Positions 27,900 through 36,817 are shown, counted from the first letter of the stretch. The stretch is 64,000 nt of DNA from JACKJK01 sp046159835 (GCF_046159835.1 NZ_JBJXCY010000001.1:1736001-1800000), one strand, 5' to 3'. Translations and numbers: made by a program. The notes: generated by a model not told the origin, from the sequence alone.

Positions 27900-28025
27900 T
27901 TAGCGCGCCGCGACGGCCTGCGGCTCGAATCCGCCGAACAGCGTCACGACAAGAACGATCCCGCCGAGTACGGCCAGCGAGTACATCGCCGGCTTCAGAT
28001 AGTGGCATTTGCCAGTGTCGCTCAT
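27900..28025 (-). CDS. 41-residue single-pass membrane protein, function unknown
   Basis: This frame has ATG at 28025 with AGGA 5 bases upstream and TAA at 27900-27902. It encodes 41 residues: a short polar N-terminus with one Cys (MSDTGKCHYLKPA), a hydrophobic helix (AVLGGIVLVVTLFGG, residues 18-32) and a short tail ending in Arg. Neighbours on the same strand are a rhodanese and mccB downstream and the ElyC/YdcF-like gene upstream. The good start context and membrane helix support a real gene; I do not recognise the family. Confidence 0.55.
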   Translation of the reverse strand: MSDTGKCHYLKPAMYSLAVLGGIVLVVTLFGGFEPQAVAAR

Positions 28026-28184
28026 CAAATCCTACCCCGAAATCAAAGACAGATTGGCGGCGCGAAATGCACTGCGTCTGAGAGCGCGACGGGCATACGT
28101 CTTCGCACTTGCGAAATCAATGGGGGTAATGAGGCTCACGCCACGTGACTTATACGAAAGTCGTAGACGGCGTTGATGAAAAAT

Positions 28185-28979
28185 TCACGGATGTGGAAAA
28201 ACGGAATCCGTCCGCCCGGTCATCGCGTAGACGAACAATCCAAGCCACTCGCGCGTCACGATATCAAGGCGCCGCATCCCGTCCGAGGCAGAGTAAAAGG
28301 GCCGCGTGCGGTCTTCCGGCCCGCGCGTCCTGTAGTCGGTCGGATAGGCCTGGACGTCGAACCCCGCCTTGCGGAAGCAGCCGACGGAGCGCGGCATGTG
28401 GAAAGCGCTGGTGACCAGCAGCCATGTCTCGTCAGGCTGCGGATCGGCGAGTTCCCGGCTGTTGACAGCGTTTTCGAAGGTGTCGCGTGACACCGACTCA
28501 AGTTCCAGCCGGTCGGGGTCGATTCCCAGCGACGCGAGCAGGTCTTCCGCAACGCCGGATTCATCGAGGTCACGGTAGACCAGCCCGCCGCTGCCGCCGG
28601 AAAGAATCAGCCGCGCCTGCGGGTAGCGTCGTGCGAGGGCTGCAAATGTCGTGAGCCGGTCGGCGGCCTCGTTGAGCGCGGGCACGCCGCGCGTCGTCGT
28701 GACGATGGTTTCGAGCCCGCCGCCGAGCAGCACGATGCCCGCCACCTCGCCACTCGCTGGTTCGACGCGGGCGAAGCGGTCTTCAAGCGGCTGCAAAAGC
28801 GCGTTGGCGAGCGGTGAAAACCCGGCAACAAGAAATCCGACCACTGCCAGGCCCACGAGAACCCGCCCGAAACGGCGCATTCCCGCCAGCATCAGCACAA
28901 ACCCGATCACCAGCCCTATGACCAGCGCGTTCGACGGCTGGGCGACGAACCACCCGATTTTGGCGACATAGAAGAACAT
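28185..28979 (-). CDS. YdcF/ElyC/SanA-family (DUF218) protein
   Basis: The protein has 264 residues with two N-terminal hydrophobic segments (about 20-55) and then a DUF218 alpha/beta domain: IVLLGGG, RLILSGGSGG, ESVSRDTFENAVNS and LVTSAFHMPRSVGCFRKAGFDV. Relatives such as ElyC and SanA affect envelope or undecaprenyl-linked metabolism under stress; the exact reaction is unknown. Start ATG at 28979. Confidence 0.88.
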   Translation of the reverse strand: MFFYVAKIGWFVAQPSNALVIGLVIGFVLMLAGMRRFGRVLVGLAVVGFLVAGFSPLANALLQPLEDRFARVEPASGEVAGIVLLGGGLETIVTTTRGVPALNEAADRLTTFAALARRYPQARLILSGGSGGLVYRDLDESGVAEDLLASLGIDPDRLELESVSRDTFENAVNSRELADPQPDETWLLVTSAFHMPRSVGCFRKAGFDVQAYPTDYRTRGPEDRTRPFYSASDGMRRLDIVTREWLGLFVYAMTGRTDSVFPHP

Positions 28980-29105
28980 GGAGACGGGGTGACCGCTTCG
29001 CTGGATGCGCAGCACCGATGCGAATAATGCGTTTGGCGTTGCGTGGAATTGCCTCTAGTGAGGCTTCAAACAATAAGCCTCTCCGGGTGGAAAGACCAAC
29101 AGACC

Positions 29106-30008
29106 ATGGCCTCCGTTTCGCAGCCCGCCATCCGCGCGGCAACGCCCCTCGACCTGTCGCTGCTGGTGCTGCTGGCAGCGGTCTGGGGTTCCGCCTTCAT
29201 GGCGATCAAGATCGGCGTCGTCGAATCAGGCGCTGTCTGGCTCGTCGCGCTGCGCGTGCTGATCGGGTTTCTCGTATTGCTGCCCTGGGCGCTCTATCGC
29301 GGCTGGATCTGGCCATCGACGCGGTCCGAATGGCGGCTGATCGTGGCGCTCGCCGCGCTGAACGTGCTGATCCCGTTCTTCCTGATCTCGTGGGCGCAAT
29401 CGCAGATACCCTCCTCCACCACCGCGCTGCTAATGGGCGTCGGGCCGCTGCTGGCGATGGGCATCGCCCACTTTACGAGCAGCGACGACAAGTTCACGAC
29501 CCGCAAGGCCGTTGCCGTGACGCTCGGGTTTGCAGGCGTGATGACGGTTCTGGGGTTTGAGGCCCTGCATGGGCTTGGTGGGGGCATCCTGCCGCCGGCA
29601 GCCGCGCTGATCGCGTCGTGCTGCTACATCTCGTCGGGTGTGCTGGTGCGGCGCATCCCGCACATTCCCCCTGTGCGGTTGTCCGCGCTCGTCCTCGGGC
29701 TGGCGTCGGCGGTGTTCCTGCCGTTTGCGCTCGTCACGCAGGGGCCGCCGCCCGCGCTCTCCGCGCAGGCATTGTCGGCCATTGTCTACCTGGGGCTGTT
29801 CCCGACCGGGCTTGCCTACATCCTGCGCTACCACCTTGTGCGCAAGATCGGGCTTTCGCTGTTTGCCCATGTGGGCAACCTGATCCCGTTGTTCGGGCTG
29901 GCGTTCGGGGTGTTGCTGCTGGGCGAGGCCCTGACCCCCTCGCTGGGTATCGCCGCCGCGCTGATCTTCGTCGCGCTGGCGGTGGCGCGCTCCGGCTCGT
30001 CGTCCTGA
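29106..30008 (+). CDS. DMT-superfamily (EamA) transporter
   Basis: The protein has 300 residues and about ten transmembrane segments in two EamA repeats (LLAAVWGSAFMAIKIGV and LIASCCYISSGVLVRRI). Family members export amino acids or other metabolites; the substrate is not predictable. It is divergent from the ElyC/YdcF-like gene and followed by a convergent small gene. Confidence 0.92.
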   Translation: MASVSQPAIRAATPLDLSLLVLLAAVWGSAFMAIKIGVVESGAVWLVALRVLIGFLVLLPWALYRGWIWPSTRSEWRLIVALAALNVLIPFFLISWAQSQIPSSTTALLMGVGPLLAMGIAHFTSSDDKFTTRKAVAVTLGFAGVMTVLGFEALHGLGGGILPPAAALIASCCYISSGVLVRRIPHIPPVRLSALVLGLASAVFLPFALVTQGPPPALSAQALSAIVYLGLFPTGLAYILRYHLVRKIGLSLFAHVGNLIPLFGLAFGVLLLGEALTPSLGIAAALIFVALAVARSGSSS

Positions 30009-30097
30009 ACACGCGGCGCCTGAGAACCCTTCGTGTCCTGAAATCGCGGCTCTGAAGCGCGTTATGGTCGCGCCGGCTGTGAGCCAGCGCGCTTGTC

Positions 30098-30274
30098 TTA
30101 CATGCCGGCCTGGATCACCGGGGCGTCATGGGCGGTCGCCACGACGGAGGCATTCGGGGAAACAGGGCTATCGATCATCGAACGGCCCAGGCCCATCGCG
30201 ACCGTTGCCATGAAGAAGGCAATCACGACCGTGGTAATGGCGGACTTCGGCTGCATCGGCTGATGCGGTTCCAT
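30098..30274 (-). CDS. 58-residue small membrane protein, function unknown
   Basis: From the ATG at 30274 (AGGAG 9 bases upstream) the 58-residue product has a proline-rich polar start, a hydrophobic helix AITTVVIAFFMATVAMGLG at residues 12-30, and a polar C-terminus. Good ribosome-binding site and single hydrophobic helix support a real gene. It lies alone between converging transcripts and I do not recognise the family. Confidence 0.55.
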   Translation of the reverse strand: MEPHQPMQPKSAITTVVIAFFMATVAMGLGRSMIDSPVSPNASVVATAHDAPVIQAGM

Positions 30275-30400
30275 CTGTTTGACTCCTGTCACGTCTTGTT
30301 CGTTCTCATGTGGGAACGCTGTGTTGTTGTGACAAGTAAACGCGCAACCGCCTGAAAGTTTCCTGAATGACGATGGTTATTTTTCGTTCAGGTTCATCAC

Positions 30401-31573
30401 TCAACTTGTTTGCTCGAAAAGCTCGCGCCCGATCAGCCACCTGCGAATCTCGCTGGTGCCCGCGCCGATCTCGTACAATTTGGCGTCGCGGAGCAGCCGC
30501 CCGGTGCCGTAGTCGTTGATATATCCATTGCCGCCGAGGCACTGGATTGCCTCCAGCGCCATCCACGTTGCGGTCTCTGCCGCGTAGAGGATCGCACCGG
30601 CGGCATCCATCCGTGTGGTCATCCCCCGGTCGCAGGCCCGCGCAACAGCGTAGACATAGGCCCGCGCGGTGTTCATGCGGGTGTACATGTCGGCGACCTT
30701 GCCCTGCATCAACTGGAAGGTCCCGATCGGCTGGCCGAACTGCTTGCGCTCGTGCAGGTACGGCATGACGATGTCCATGCAGGCCTGCATGATGCCCACG
30801 GACCCGGCAGACAGCACGGCGCGCTCGTAGTCCAGCCCGCTCATCAGGATGTTCACCCCACTGCCGACCTGGCCCAGCACGTTCTCCTCGGGAACCTCGC
30901 AATCCTCGAAGACGAGTTCGCAGGTGTCGGAGCCGCGCATGCCGAGCTTGTCGAGCTTCTGGGCGGTGGAGAAGCCCTTCATGCCCTTCTCGATCAGGAA
31001 GGCCGTCATGCCGCGCGGCCCCGCGTCCGGGTCGGTCTTGGCGTAGACGACCAGCGTTTCGGCGACGGGACCGTTGGTGATCCACATCTTGTTGCCGTTC
31101 AACACGTAGCGGTCGCCTTTCTTGTCGGCGCGCGTGCGCATGGACACGACGTCCGATCCAGCGCCCGGCTCCGACATGGCCAGTGCGCCGACATGCTCAC
31201 CCGAAATCAGCTTCGGCAGGTAGCGCGCCTTCTGGTCGGCATTGGCGTTGCGGCGGATCTGGTTGATGCAGAGGTTCGAGTGCGCCCCGTAGGACAGCCC
31301 CACCGAGGCTGAACCGCGGCTGATCTCCTCCATCGCGATGCAATGTTCGAGGTAGCCAAGCCCGGAGCCGCCATCTGCCTCCTCCACGGTGATGCCGTGC
31401 AGGCCAAGCTCGCCGAGCTTCGGCCAAAGGTGCATCGGGAACTCGTTGGTCCGGTCGATCTCTGCTGCAATCGGGGTGATGGCATCGGCGGTGAAGCCTG
31501 CCACCGTGTCGCGGATCATGTCGGCGGTGTCGCCAAGGCCGAAATCGAGGCCGGGTTGAGAATTGGGGATCAT
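30401..31573 (-). CDS. ivd: Isovaleryl-CoA dehydrogenase
   Basis: This 390-residue acyl-CoA dehydrogenase oxidises isovaleryl-CoA to 3-methylcrotonyl-CoA in leucine degradation. Signatures include the FAD-binding ALAMSEPGAGSDVVSMRTRA, the WITNGP segment, the Glu in LDYERAVLSAG that is the catalytic base of the IVD subfamily, and CLGGNGYINDY near the end. AGGAA precedes the ATG. It shares strand and pathway with mccA and mccB but is separated from mccB by about 3 kb of other genes. Confidence 0.93.
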   Translation of the reverse strand: MIPNSQPGLDFGLGDTADMIRDTVAGFTADAITPIAAEIDRTNEFPMHLWPKLGELGLHGITVEEADGGSGLGYLEHCIAMEEISRGSASVGLSYGAHSNLCINQIRRNANADQKARYLPKLISGEHVGALAMSEPGAGSDVVSMRTRADKKGDRYVLNGNKMWITNGPVAETLVVYAKTDPDAGPRGMTAFLIEKGMKGFSTAQKLDKLGMRGSDTCELVFEDCEVPEENVLGQVGSGVNILMSGLDYERAVLSAGSVGIMQACMDIVMPYLHERKQFGQPIGTFQLMQGKVADMYTRMNTARAYVYAVARACDRGMTTRMDAAGAILYAAETATWMALEAIQCLGGNGYINDYGTGRLLRDAKLYEIGAGTSEIRRWLIGRELFEQTS

Positions 31574-31610
31574 GGGTTTCCTGCCTGTCTGCCGCGCTTC
31601 ACCGGCGCGG

Positions 31611-32069
31611 TCACGTCTTCGGGGGAGAATAACGGTACTGGACGAAGGGAGAAAGCGTCGCCACCTGGTCGTAGAGCTTGCGGGCGCGCGTGTTGAAATG
31701 CTGCGTGTTCCAGTAGACCCGGCTGGAACCGCGATCTGCCGCCGTGGCGTAGACCGCTTCGATCAGAAGCCGCCCAACGCCGCCGCCGCGCACGTTTGGG
31801 TCGACGAACAGGTCTTCAAGGTAGCAATAGCCGCTATCGCTCCATGTCGAGCGATGGAACAGGTAGTGGACAATGCCGATAAGCCGGCCGTCGCCATCGA
31901 CCGCGCAGAACCCGTGCGGATCCTGGTTCTTGTCCAGCAGGCGCAGCCACGTGGTTTCCGTGATCTCGTCGGAAACGGCGGATTCGTAATAGGTCAGGTA
32001 GCCCTGCCACAGCGGGTCCCACCCGGCGCGGTCACGTGCTTCCAGTTTGCGGATCGTGATATCGGCCAT
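31611..32069 (-). CDS. GNAT-family N-acetyltransferase
   Basis: The 152-residue protein has the GNAT fold with LIGIVHYLFHRSTW followed by the acetyl-CoA loop LEDLFVDPNVRGGGVGRLLIEAVYATA and a C-terminal VYWNTQHFNTRARKLYDQ helix. This resembles small-amine or amino acid acetyltransferases, but the substrate is unknown. It is upstream of ivd on the same strand (37 bases gap) and divergent from the hydratase gene. Confidence 0.9.
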   Translation of the reverse strand: MADITIRKLEARDRAGWDPLWQGYLTYYESAVSDEITETTWLRLLDKNQDPHGFCAVDGDGRLIGIVHYLFHRSTWSDSGYCYLEDLFVDPNVRGGGVGRLLIEAVYATAADRGSSRVYWNTQHFNTRARKLYDQVATLSPFVQYRYSPPKT

Positions 32070-32203
32070 TGGTTCTCCGCGCTGCGATTGTGCTTGACCG
32101 CCACTTGAGCGGCAAACGATCGCGCGTTCAACTGCCGTTCGCGTATTGGCCTCATGCCCTGCGATGGGTAACACTCGTTGAAAACGAGAAATCCGGAGGT
32201 TCC

Positions 32204-32956
32204 ATGTCCAGTCCCGATACGCAGACCATCGCCAGCGCCGTCCTCACCGCCTTTGGCGACGTCGTGTCCATCCCCTCGTTCGACGGCCTCGACATGGATC
32301 AGGCCTACGCGGTGACCGAGGAAATCCGCAAGCGGCGGGTCGCCAATGGCGAGCAGGTCGTTGGCATGAAGATCGGCTTTACCAATCGCTCGATCTGGGA
32401 CGAATACAATGTCCATGCGCCGATGTGGGGCTACATGTACGACACCACCGTCGCACCGCTGGAAGGTGACCTGGACCTCGCCACCTTCATCGAGCCGCGC
32501 ATCGAGCCGGAAATCTGCTTCAGCATGGAGCGCACGCCCTCACCTGAGATGAGCGACGAGGAATTGCTGGCCTGTGCAGGCTGGGTGGCGCACGGGTTCG
32601 AGGTGGTGCAGTCGCCGTTCAGGGATTGGCGCTTCACCGCCCCCGACACGGTCGCCGCCTACGGGCTGCACGGCAAGCTGCTGCTCGGCCCGCGCCACCC
32701 CGCAAGCGACCTCGGCGATTTCGAAATTAGGCTGAAAGGCAGTGACGGCACGGTGGAACACGGCGGCACGTCACTGGTGCTCGGCGGCCCGGTGAAGGCC
32801 CTGCGCCATGCGCTGGAAATCGGCTGCCCCGTGGAGGCCGGTCACATGGTGACGACCGGCACGCTGACGCGCGCCGTGCCCATCGCACCCGGTCAAACGT
32901 GGGAGACCGAGACGCGCGGCACGAACATCGCAGGCATCGCCGCGACGTTTGCCTAG
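32204..32956 (+). CDS. 2-keto-4-pentenoate hydratase-like (FAH superfamily)
   Basis: The 250-residue protein has the MhpD-like fold: VGMKIGFTNRSIWDEYNVHAPMWGYMYDT, then FIEPRIEPEICF with metal-binding acidic residues, GFEVVQSPFRDWRF, LHGKLLLGP and LGGPVKALRHALE. Members hydrate 2-hydroxypenta-2,4-dienoates or act on related keto acids; the physiological substrate here is not evident because no aromatic-ring cleavage genes are in the window. GGAGG precedes the ATG. Confidence 0.85.
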   Translation: MSSPDTQTIASAVLTAFGDVVSIPSFDGLDMDQAYAVTEEIRKRRVANGEQVVGMKIGFTNRSIWDEYNVHAPMWGYMYDTTVAPLEGDLDLATFIEPRIEPEICFSMERTPSPEMSDEELLACAGWVAHGFEVVQSPFRDWRFTAPDTVAAYGLHGKLLLGPRHPASDLGDFEIRLKGSDGTVEHGGTSLVLGGPVKALRHALEIGCPVEAGHMVTTGTLTRAVPIAPGQTWETETRGTNIAGIAATFA

Positions 32957-32962
32957 GAAGCG

Positions 32963-34129
32963 TCAGGCGATGGCTGCGAGAAACCGCTCGACCACGTACT
33001 CGAGTTCGTCGTCGGTCAGGTCCGCGTGGATCGGCAGGCTGAGGACATCTTCGGCCAGAGCTTCCGAAACCGGGTGACGCTCGCCCTCGCCAACCCACTG
33101 CGCGAACGCCGGGTGCCGGTGCAGCGGAATGCGGTAGAACAGGCCGGTGCCGATCCCGTCTTCCTGCAGCTTGGCGCGCACGCCGTCGCGGTTCTTCACA
33201 CGCACGGTGTAGAGCGCATAGGCGCTGTCGTGGTCTTGTGGAATAAAGGGCAGCGAGGTCTTGCCGGTCAGGCGTTCGGTGTACATTGACGCGAGCCTGC
33301 GGCGCGCACCCAGTTCCTGCTCGAAGGCGGCAAGCTTAACCTGCAGCACGGCAGCCTGGATCGTGTCGAGACGGCCGGTCATGCCAAGGCGCAGCGCCTC
33401 GTCACCGTCGCCGGCGCGGCCGTGGTGACGGATCTGGCGAACGGCTTCGGCGAGATCATCGTCGGCTGCGAAGATCGCGCCGCCGTCGCCGTAACAGCCG
33501 AGCGGCTTGGTCGGGTAGAAGCTGGTCGCCGAAAGCGGTGCCATCGCGCCGACACGGGTGTTGCCCGCCTCGCCGCCATAGCTCTGGGCGGCATCGGCAA
33601 TGACGCGCACGCCATAGGCTTCGGCGACCCTGTTGATCGCCTGGTAGTCAGCGGGCAGACCATAAAGGTCGACCGGCATGACGACCTTCGGCGTCAGCTT
33701 GCCTTCCTTCTTGATACGCTCCATGGCGCGGGCAAGGTCGTCCGCGTCCATGTTGAACGTGTCTTCGCGCACGTCGACGAAGACCGGCGTCGCGCCAACT
33801 GAGGCAACCGAACCGGCGGTCGCGGAGAACGTGAAGGCCGGCACGAAGACCGCATCGCCCGCGCCAACGTCCATTGCCATCAGAGCCATGATGAGCGCGT
33901 CACGGCCCGAGGAAACGCCGATCGCGTGCTTCACGCCGGCAAAGGCCGCGAGGTCTTCTTCCAGCGCCGAGACTTCCGGCCCGAGGATGAACTGCCCGTG
34001 GTCGAGCACGCGGTCGATGCGCGCCTCGATTTCCGCGCCAAGGCGCGCCTTCTGGCGCTGCAGGTCGAACAGGTTGACCTGGCGGCGGACGAGTTCCGGC
34101 TTGGCATGGGCGGAATTAGCTTGCGACAC
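32963..34129 (-). CDS. gnnB: DegT/DnrJ/EryC1 sugar aminotransferase, probable GnnB
   Basis: This 388-residue PLP-dependent aminotransferase of the sugar-nucleotide type has GVSSGRDALIMALMAMDVGAG, DAAQSYGG, and the PLP lysine in SFYPTKPLGCYGDGG. The start is a GTG at 34129 with CAGGAG 7 bases upstream, so it overlaps the oxidoreductase gene by 14 bases. The neighbouring Gfo/Idh oxidoreductase makes UDP-3-amino-3-deoxy-GlcNAc synthesis (GnnA/GnnB, lipid A diamino sugar) the best inference; other 3-amino sugar pathways remain possible. Confidence 0.8.
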   Translation of the reverse strand: MSQANSAHAKPELVRRQVNLFDLQRQKARLGAEIEARIDRVLDHGQFILGPEVSALEEDLAAFAGVKHAIGVSSGRDALIMALMAMDVGAGDAVFVPAFTFSATAGSVASVGATPVFVDVREDTFNMDADDLARAMERIKKEGKLTPKVVMPVDLYGLPADYQAINRVAEAYGVRVIADAAQSYGGEAGNTRVGAMAPLSATSFYPTKPLGCYGDGGAIFAADDDLAEAVRQIRHHGRAGDGDEALRLGMTGRLDTIQAAVLQVKLAAFEQELGARRRLASMYTERLTGKTSLPFIPQDHDSAYALYTVRVKNRDGVRAKLQEDGIGTGLFYRIPLHRHPAFAQWVGEGERHPVSEALAEDVLSLPIHADLTDDELEYVVERFLAAIA

Positions 34130-35096
34130 GCGACAACTCCTGAGCGGATGCGGACACGCTTTCACCCAGCGCGGCCTCGATTTGCTGGACGATGGCGAGC
34201 GCGTTTCGCCCGGTCTCGCCCGTGATGGTGGGTGTGCCGCGCTGGGCGCAGCAGGAAAGGAATTCGGCGATTTCCGCGCCAAGGTTGTCATGGCGCTCGA
34301 CTTCGCCTTCCGACGCCCCGACAGCCCCCTCGCCCAGCGTTTCGGCAAGGCCGTTGACGCTGACCGCAGACAGCTTGCTGTTCTGGAGGTCGCAAAGCAG
34401 CGCGCGATCTTCTTCCATCACGCGAAGGGTGCGTTCGCCCGACGTACCGACGCGGCCCGCAGTCAGGATCGCCGCAGCGCGATTGGCAAAACCGATGCGC
34501 GCGGTCACGTGGTCGGCAGTGCGGTTGACGAGGCACAGCCCGTCCGCCGTGACGCTGACCGGCTCGGAGCCGACAAGGTCCAGCACAAGGTCGATATCGT
34601 GGATCATCAGGTCGGAGACGACGCTGACATCGTTGGCGCGCGGACGGAACGGCACCAGCCGACGCGCTTCCACCAGCATCGGCTTGGAAACCGCCTGCTT
34701 GAGCGCGCCGAACACGGTGGAGAACCGCTCGATATGACCGACCTGCAGCACCACCTTGCGCTGCCGCGCGGCGTCGATCAGCGCATTGGCCTGCTCGACG
34801 GTCTCGGCGATCGGCTTCTCGACGAAGACATCCAGTCCCGCCTCGATGCACTCGCGCGCAATGTCGTAGTGGAGAGACGTCGGCGCGGCGATGGAAACCG
34901 CGTCCACCTTGCCGAACAGGTCGCGGTGGGCAGCCATCGCCTCGCAGCCGAGTTCGCCGGCGCGCACACGGGCGCGCTCACCGTCGGCATCGACGACGGC
35001 GACAAGCTCAGCGTCTGGATTCAGGGCGTAGTGCCTTGCGTGGAAAGAACCGAAATACCCCAACCCGACGACCGCGGTACGGACACGACTCGTCAT
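34116..35096 (-). CDS. gnnA: Gfo/Idh/MocA-family oxidoreductase, probable UDP-GlcNAc 3-dehydrogenase GnnA
   Basis: The 326-residue NAD-dependent oxidoreductase has the Rossmann start VRTAVVGLGYFGSFHARHY, the EKP motif in VFVEKPIAET and the MIHDIDLVLDL block with catalytic His. It probably oxidises the 3-position of a UDP-sugar so the partner aminotransferase can add an amino group. In Rhizobiales such as Brucella and Mesorhizobium, GnnA/GnnB yield diaminoglucose lipid A. Assignment rests on the adjacent aminotransferase gene and on this sequence pattern. Confidence 0.75.
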   Translation of the reverse strand: MTSRVRTAVVGLGYFGSFHARHYALNPDAELVAVVDADGERARVRAGELGCEAMAAHRDLFGKVDAVSIAAPTSLHYDIARECIEAGLDVFVEKPIAETVEQANALIDAARQRKVVLQVGHIERFSTVFGALKQAVSKPMLVEARRLVPFRPRANDVSVVSDLMIHDIDLVLDLVGSEPVSVTADGLCLVNRTADHVTARIGFANRAAAILTAGRVGTSGERTLRVMEEDRALLCDLQNSKLSAVSVNGLAETLGEGAVGASEGEVERHDNLGAEIAEFLSCCAQRGTPTITGETGRNALAIVQQIEAALGESVSASAQELSRVAS

Positions 35097-35120
35097 GGCT
35101 GCGGGTTTCGCACTGCGGGC

Positions 35121-36545
35121 CTATAGAAGCAAGGCTGCCGCCAGACCGAGAAACGCAAAAAACCCAACAACATCGGTAACAGTCGTGAGAAACACGCCCG
35201 ACGCCACGGCGGGGTCCGCGCCGAACTTGTTCAGCGCCAGCGGAATGACGATCCCCGACAGCCCCGCAACGACCATGTTCAGCACCATCGAGAAGGCGAT
35301 GACGCCGCCAAGTGGCGCGCTGCCAAACCACGCCCATGTCACCGCGCCGATGATGATGGCAAAGCCGGTTCCGTTGAGCAGACCCACCAGCATTTCACGC
35401 GAGACGATGCGCGCGGCGTTGTAGCCGCCCAATTCGCGGGTTGCGAGCGCGCGCACCGCCACCGTCATGGTTTGCGTGCCGGCATTGCCGCCCATGGACG
35501 CGACGATGGGCATGAGGATCGCCAGCGCCACCATCTGCTCGATGGTCGCGTCGAACAGCCCGATCACGAGCGACGCCAGCACCGCCGTCGCGAGGTTGAT
35601 GAGAAGCCAGATGAAGCGGCTGCGCGCGGTGTACCAGACCGTATCGGTCATCTCTTCGTCGCCGACGCCCGAAAGGCGGCGGATATCCTCTTCCACCTCC
35701 TCGGTGATGACGTCGACGATGTCATCGACCGTGATGATGCCGACGAGGCGCTGGTCCTCGTCGATGACACCGACGGAGACAAGGTCGTAACGGTCGAACA
35801 TGCGGCCGACCTCTTCCTGGTCCTCGTCGGCCTTCACGGTGATGGGGTCTGAGTCCATCAGCTCGGAAATCTGCACCGGCCGCTTGGCGCGCAGGATGTG
35901 GTTCAGCGTCACCGTGCCCTGCAGGTGGAAGGCCGGGTCGACCACGTATAGTTCGTAGAACTCTTCCGGCAGGTCGTCGGTCTCGCGCATGTAGTCGATG
36001 GTCTGGCCGACGGTCCAGAAGGGCGGCACTGCGATGAACTCCGTCGACATGCGACGGCCGGCGCTCTCTTCTGGGTATTCGAGGCTTCGCGAAAGCTGGA
36101 GCCGCTCGAACTCGGGGATCTTGTCGAGGATCTCCGCCTGGTCGGCCTCGTCGAGGTCCTCCAGGATGTAGACCGCATCGTCGCTTTCCAGCTCGCGCAG
36201 ACCTTGCGCGACGAACTCGGACGGCAGGTCCTGCAGCAGGCGTTCGCGAATCGTGTCGTCGACTTCGGTAAGGACGGTGAAGTCGAACGCATCGCCGCTC
36301 AGCACCACGAAGGGGACGCGCTGGTCCGGGCTGAGCTGCTCGAGAAGGTCGGCGATATCGGCGGCGTAGAGGCTCTCAGTGCGCTGTTCCAGCGCCTCGC
36401 GGTCTCCCGCCTCGATCAGCGAGACGACTTCCTCAATGAAATCCTTGGAAAATGCGCCGGACGCGTCGAGTTCTGCCCCCGTGGAGGCGTCGCTCTCTTC
36501 AGTCGTGCTGGTTTCGGGTTCGGTCAACGCCAATTGGCCACCCAC
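35121..36545 (-). CDS. mgtE: Magnesium transporter MgtE
   Basis: The 474-residue protein has the MgtE order: an N-terminal superhelical domain (residues 25-150), two CBS domains (150-280, with PVQISELMDSDPITVKADED and VGIITVDDIVDVI) and a five-helix C-terminal channel with MPIVASMGGNAGTQT, the Mg2+ selectivity segment. The start is a GTG at 36545 without a strong ribosome-binding site, so the true start may be a few codons away. It lies just downstream of tRNA-Leu and its terminator, so it has its own promoter. Confidence 0.95.
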   Translation of the reverse strand: MGGQLALTEPETSTTEESDASTGAELDASGAFSKDFIEEVVSLIEAGDREALEQRTESLYAADIADLLEQLSPDQRVPFVVLSGDAFDFTVLTEVDDTIRERLLQDLPSEFVAQGLRELESDDAVYILEDLDEADQAEILDKIPEFERLQLSRSLEYPEESAGRRMSTEFIAVPPFWTVGQTIDYMRETDDLPEEFYELYVVDPAFHLQGTVTLNHILRAKRPVQISELMDSDPITVKADEDQEEVGRMFDRYDLVSVGVIDEDQRLVGIITVDDIVDVITEEVEEDIRRLSGVGDEEMTDTVWYTARSRFIWLLINLATAVLASLVIGLFDATIEQMVALAILMPIVASMGGNAGTQTMTVAVRALATRELGGYNAARIVSREMLVGLLNGTGFAIIIGAVTWAWFGSAPLGGVIAFSMVLNMVVAGLSGIVIPLALNKFGADPAVASGVFLTTVTDVVGFFAFLGLAAALLL

Positions 36546-36611
36546 GGAACGGTTGGAATTCGACTTCAGCGGAAATAATCCGGTTTGCGTCGGATGCTAG
36601 CACGTCGGCAT

Positions 36612-36640
36612 AAAAAAAGGCCCCTCGAAAGGGACCTTTT
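36612..36640 (-). terminator. Terminator after tRNA-Leu
   Basis: In the minus-strand transcript a 10-bp stem with one G-U pair (36631-36640 with 36615-36624) closes a 6-base loop and is followed by U residues. It lies 3 bases past the CCA end of the tRNA and before mgtE. Confidence 0.75.
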
Positions 36641-36643
36641 ATC

Positions 36644-36728
36644 TGGTGCGGTCGAGAAGACTCGAACTTCCACGGGTTGCCCCACAGCGACCTCAACGCT
36701 GCGCGTCTACCAATTCCGCCACGACCGC
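36644..36728 (-). tRNA. tRNA-Leu (anticodon GAG)
   Basis: Minus-strand tRNA of 85 bases including an encoded CCA. The acceptor GCGGTCG pairs with CGACCGC. The anticodon stem CAGCG/CGCTG encloses loop TTGAGGT, giving anticodon GAG for CUC/CUU leucine codons. A long variable arm is present (TGGGGCAACCCG region), as expected for class II tRNA-Leu, and the T loop is TTCGAGT. Confidence 0.95.
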
Positions 36729-36817
36729 TTGAACCAGACATTTCCGCCGCAAGGCGGGCCGCTTCCTAACAAATATGGATTCCGCCTTCAAGCGGTGTTT
36801 CGCGCCTTTTGCGAGCC

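Noticed and set aside
36546..36611. Mg2+ riboswitch upstream of mgtE
   Set aside because: Only about 65 bases separate the tRNA terminator from the start, too short for an M-box, and no matching pairing is seen.
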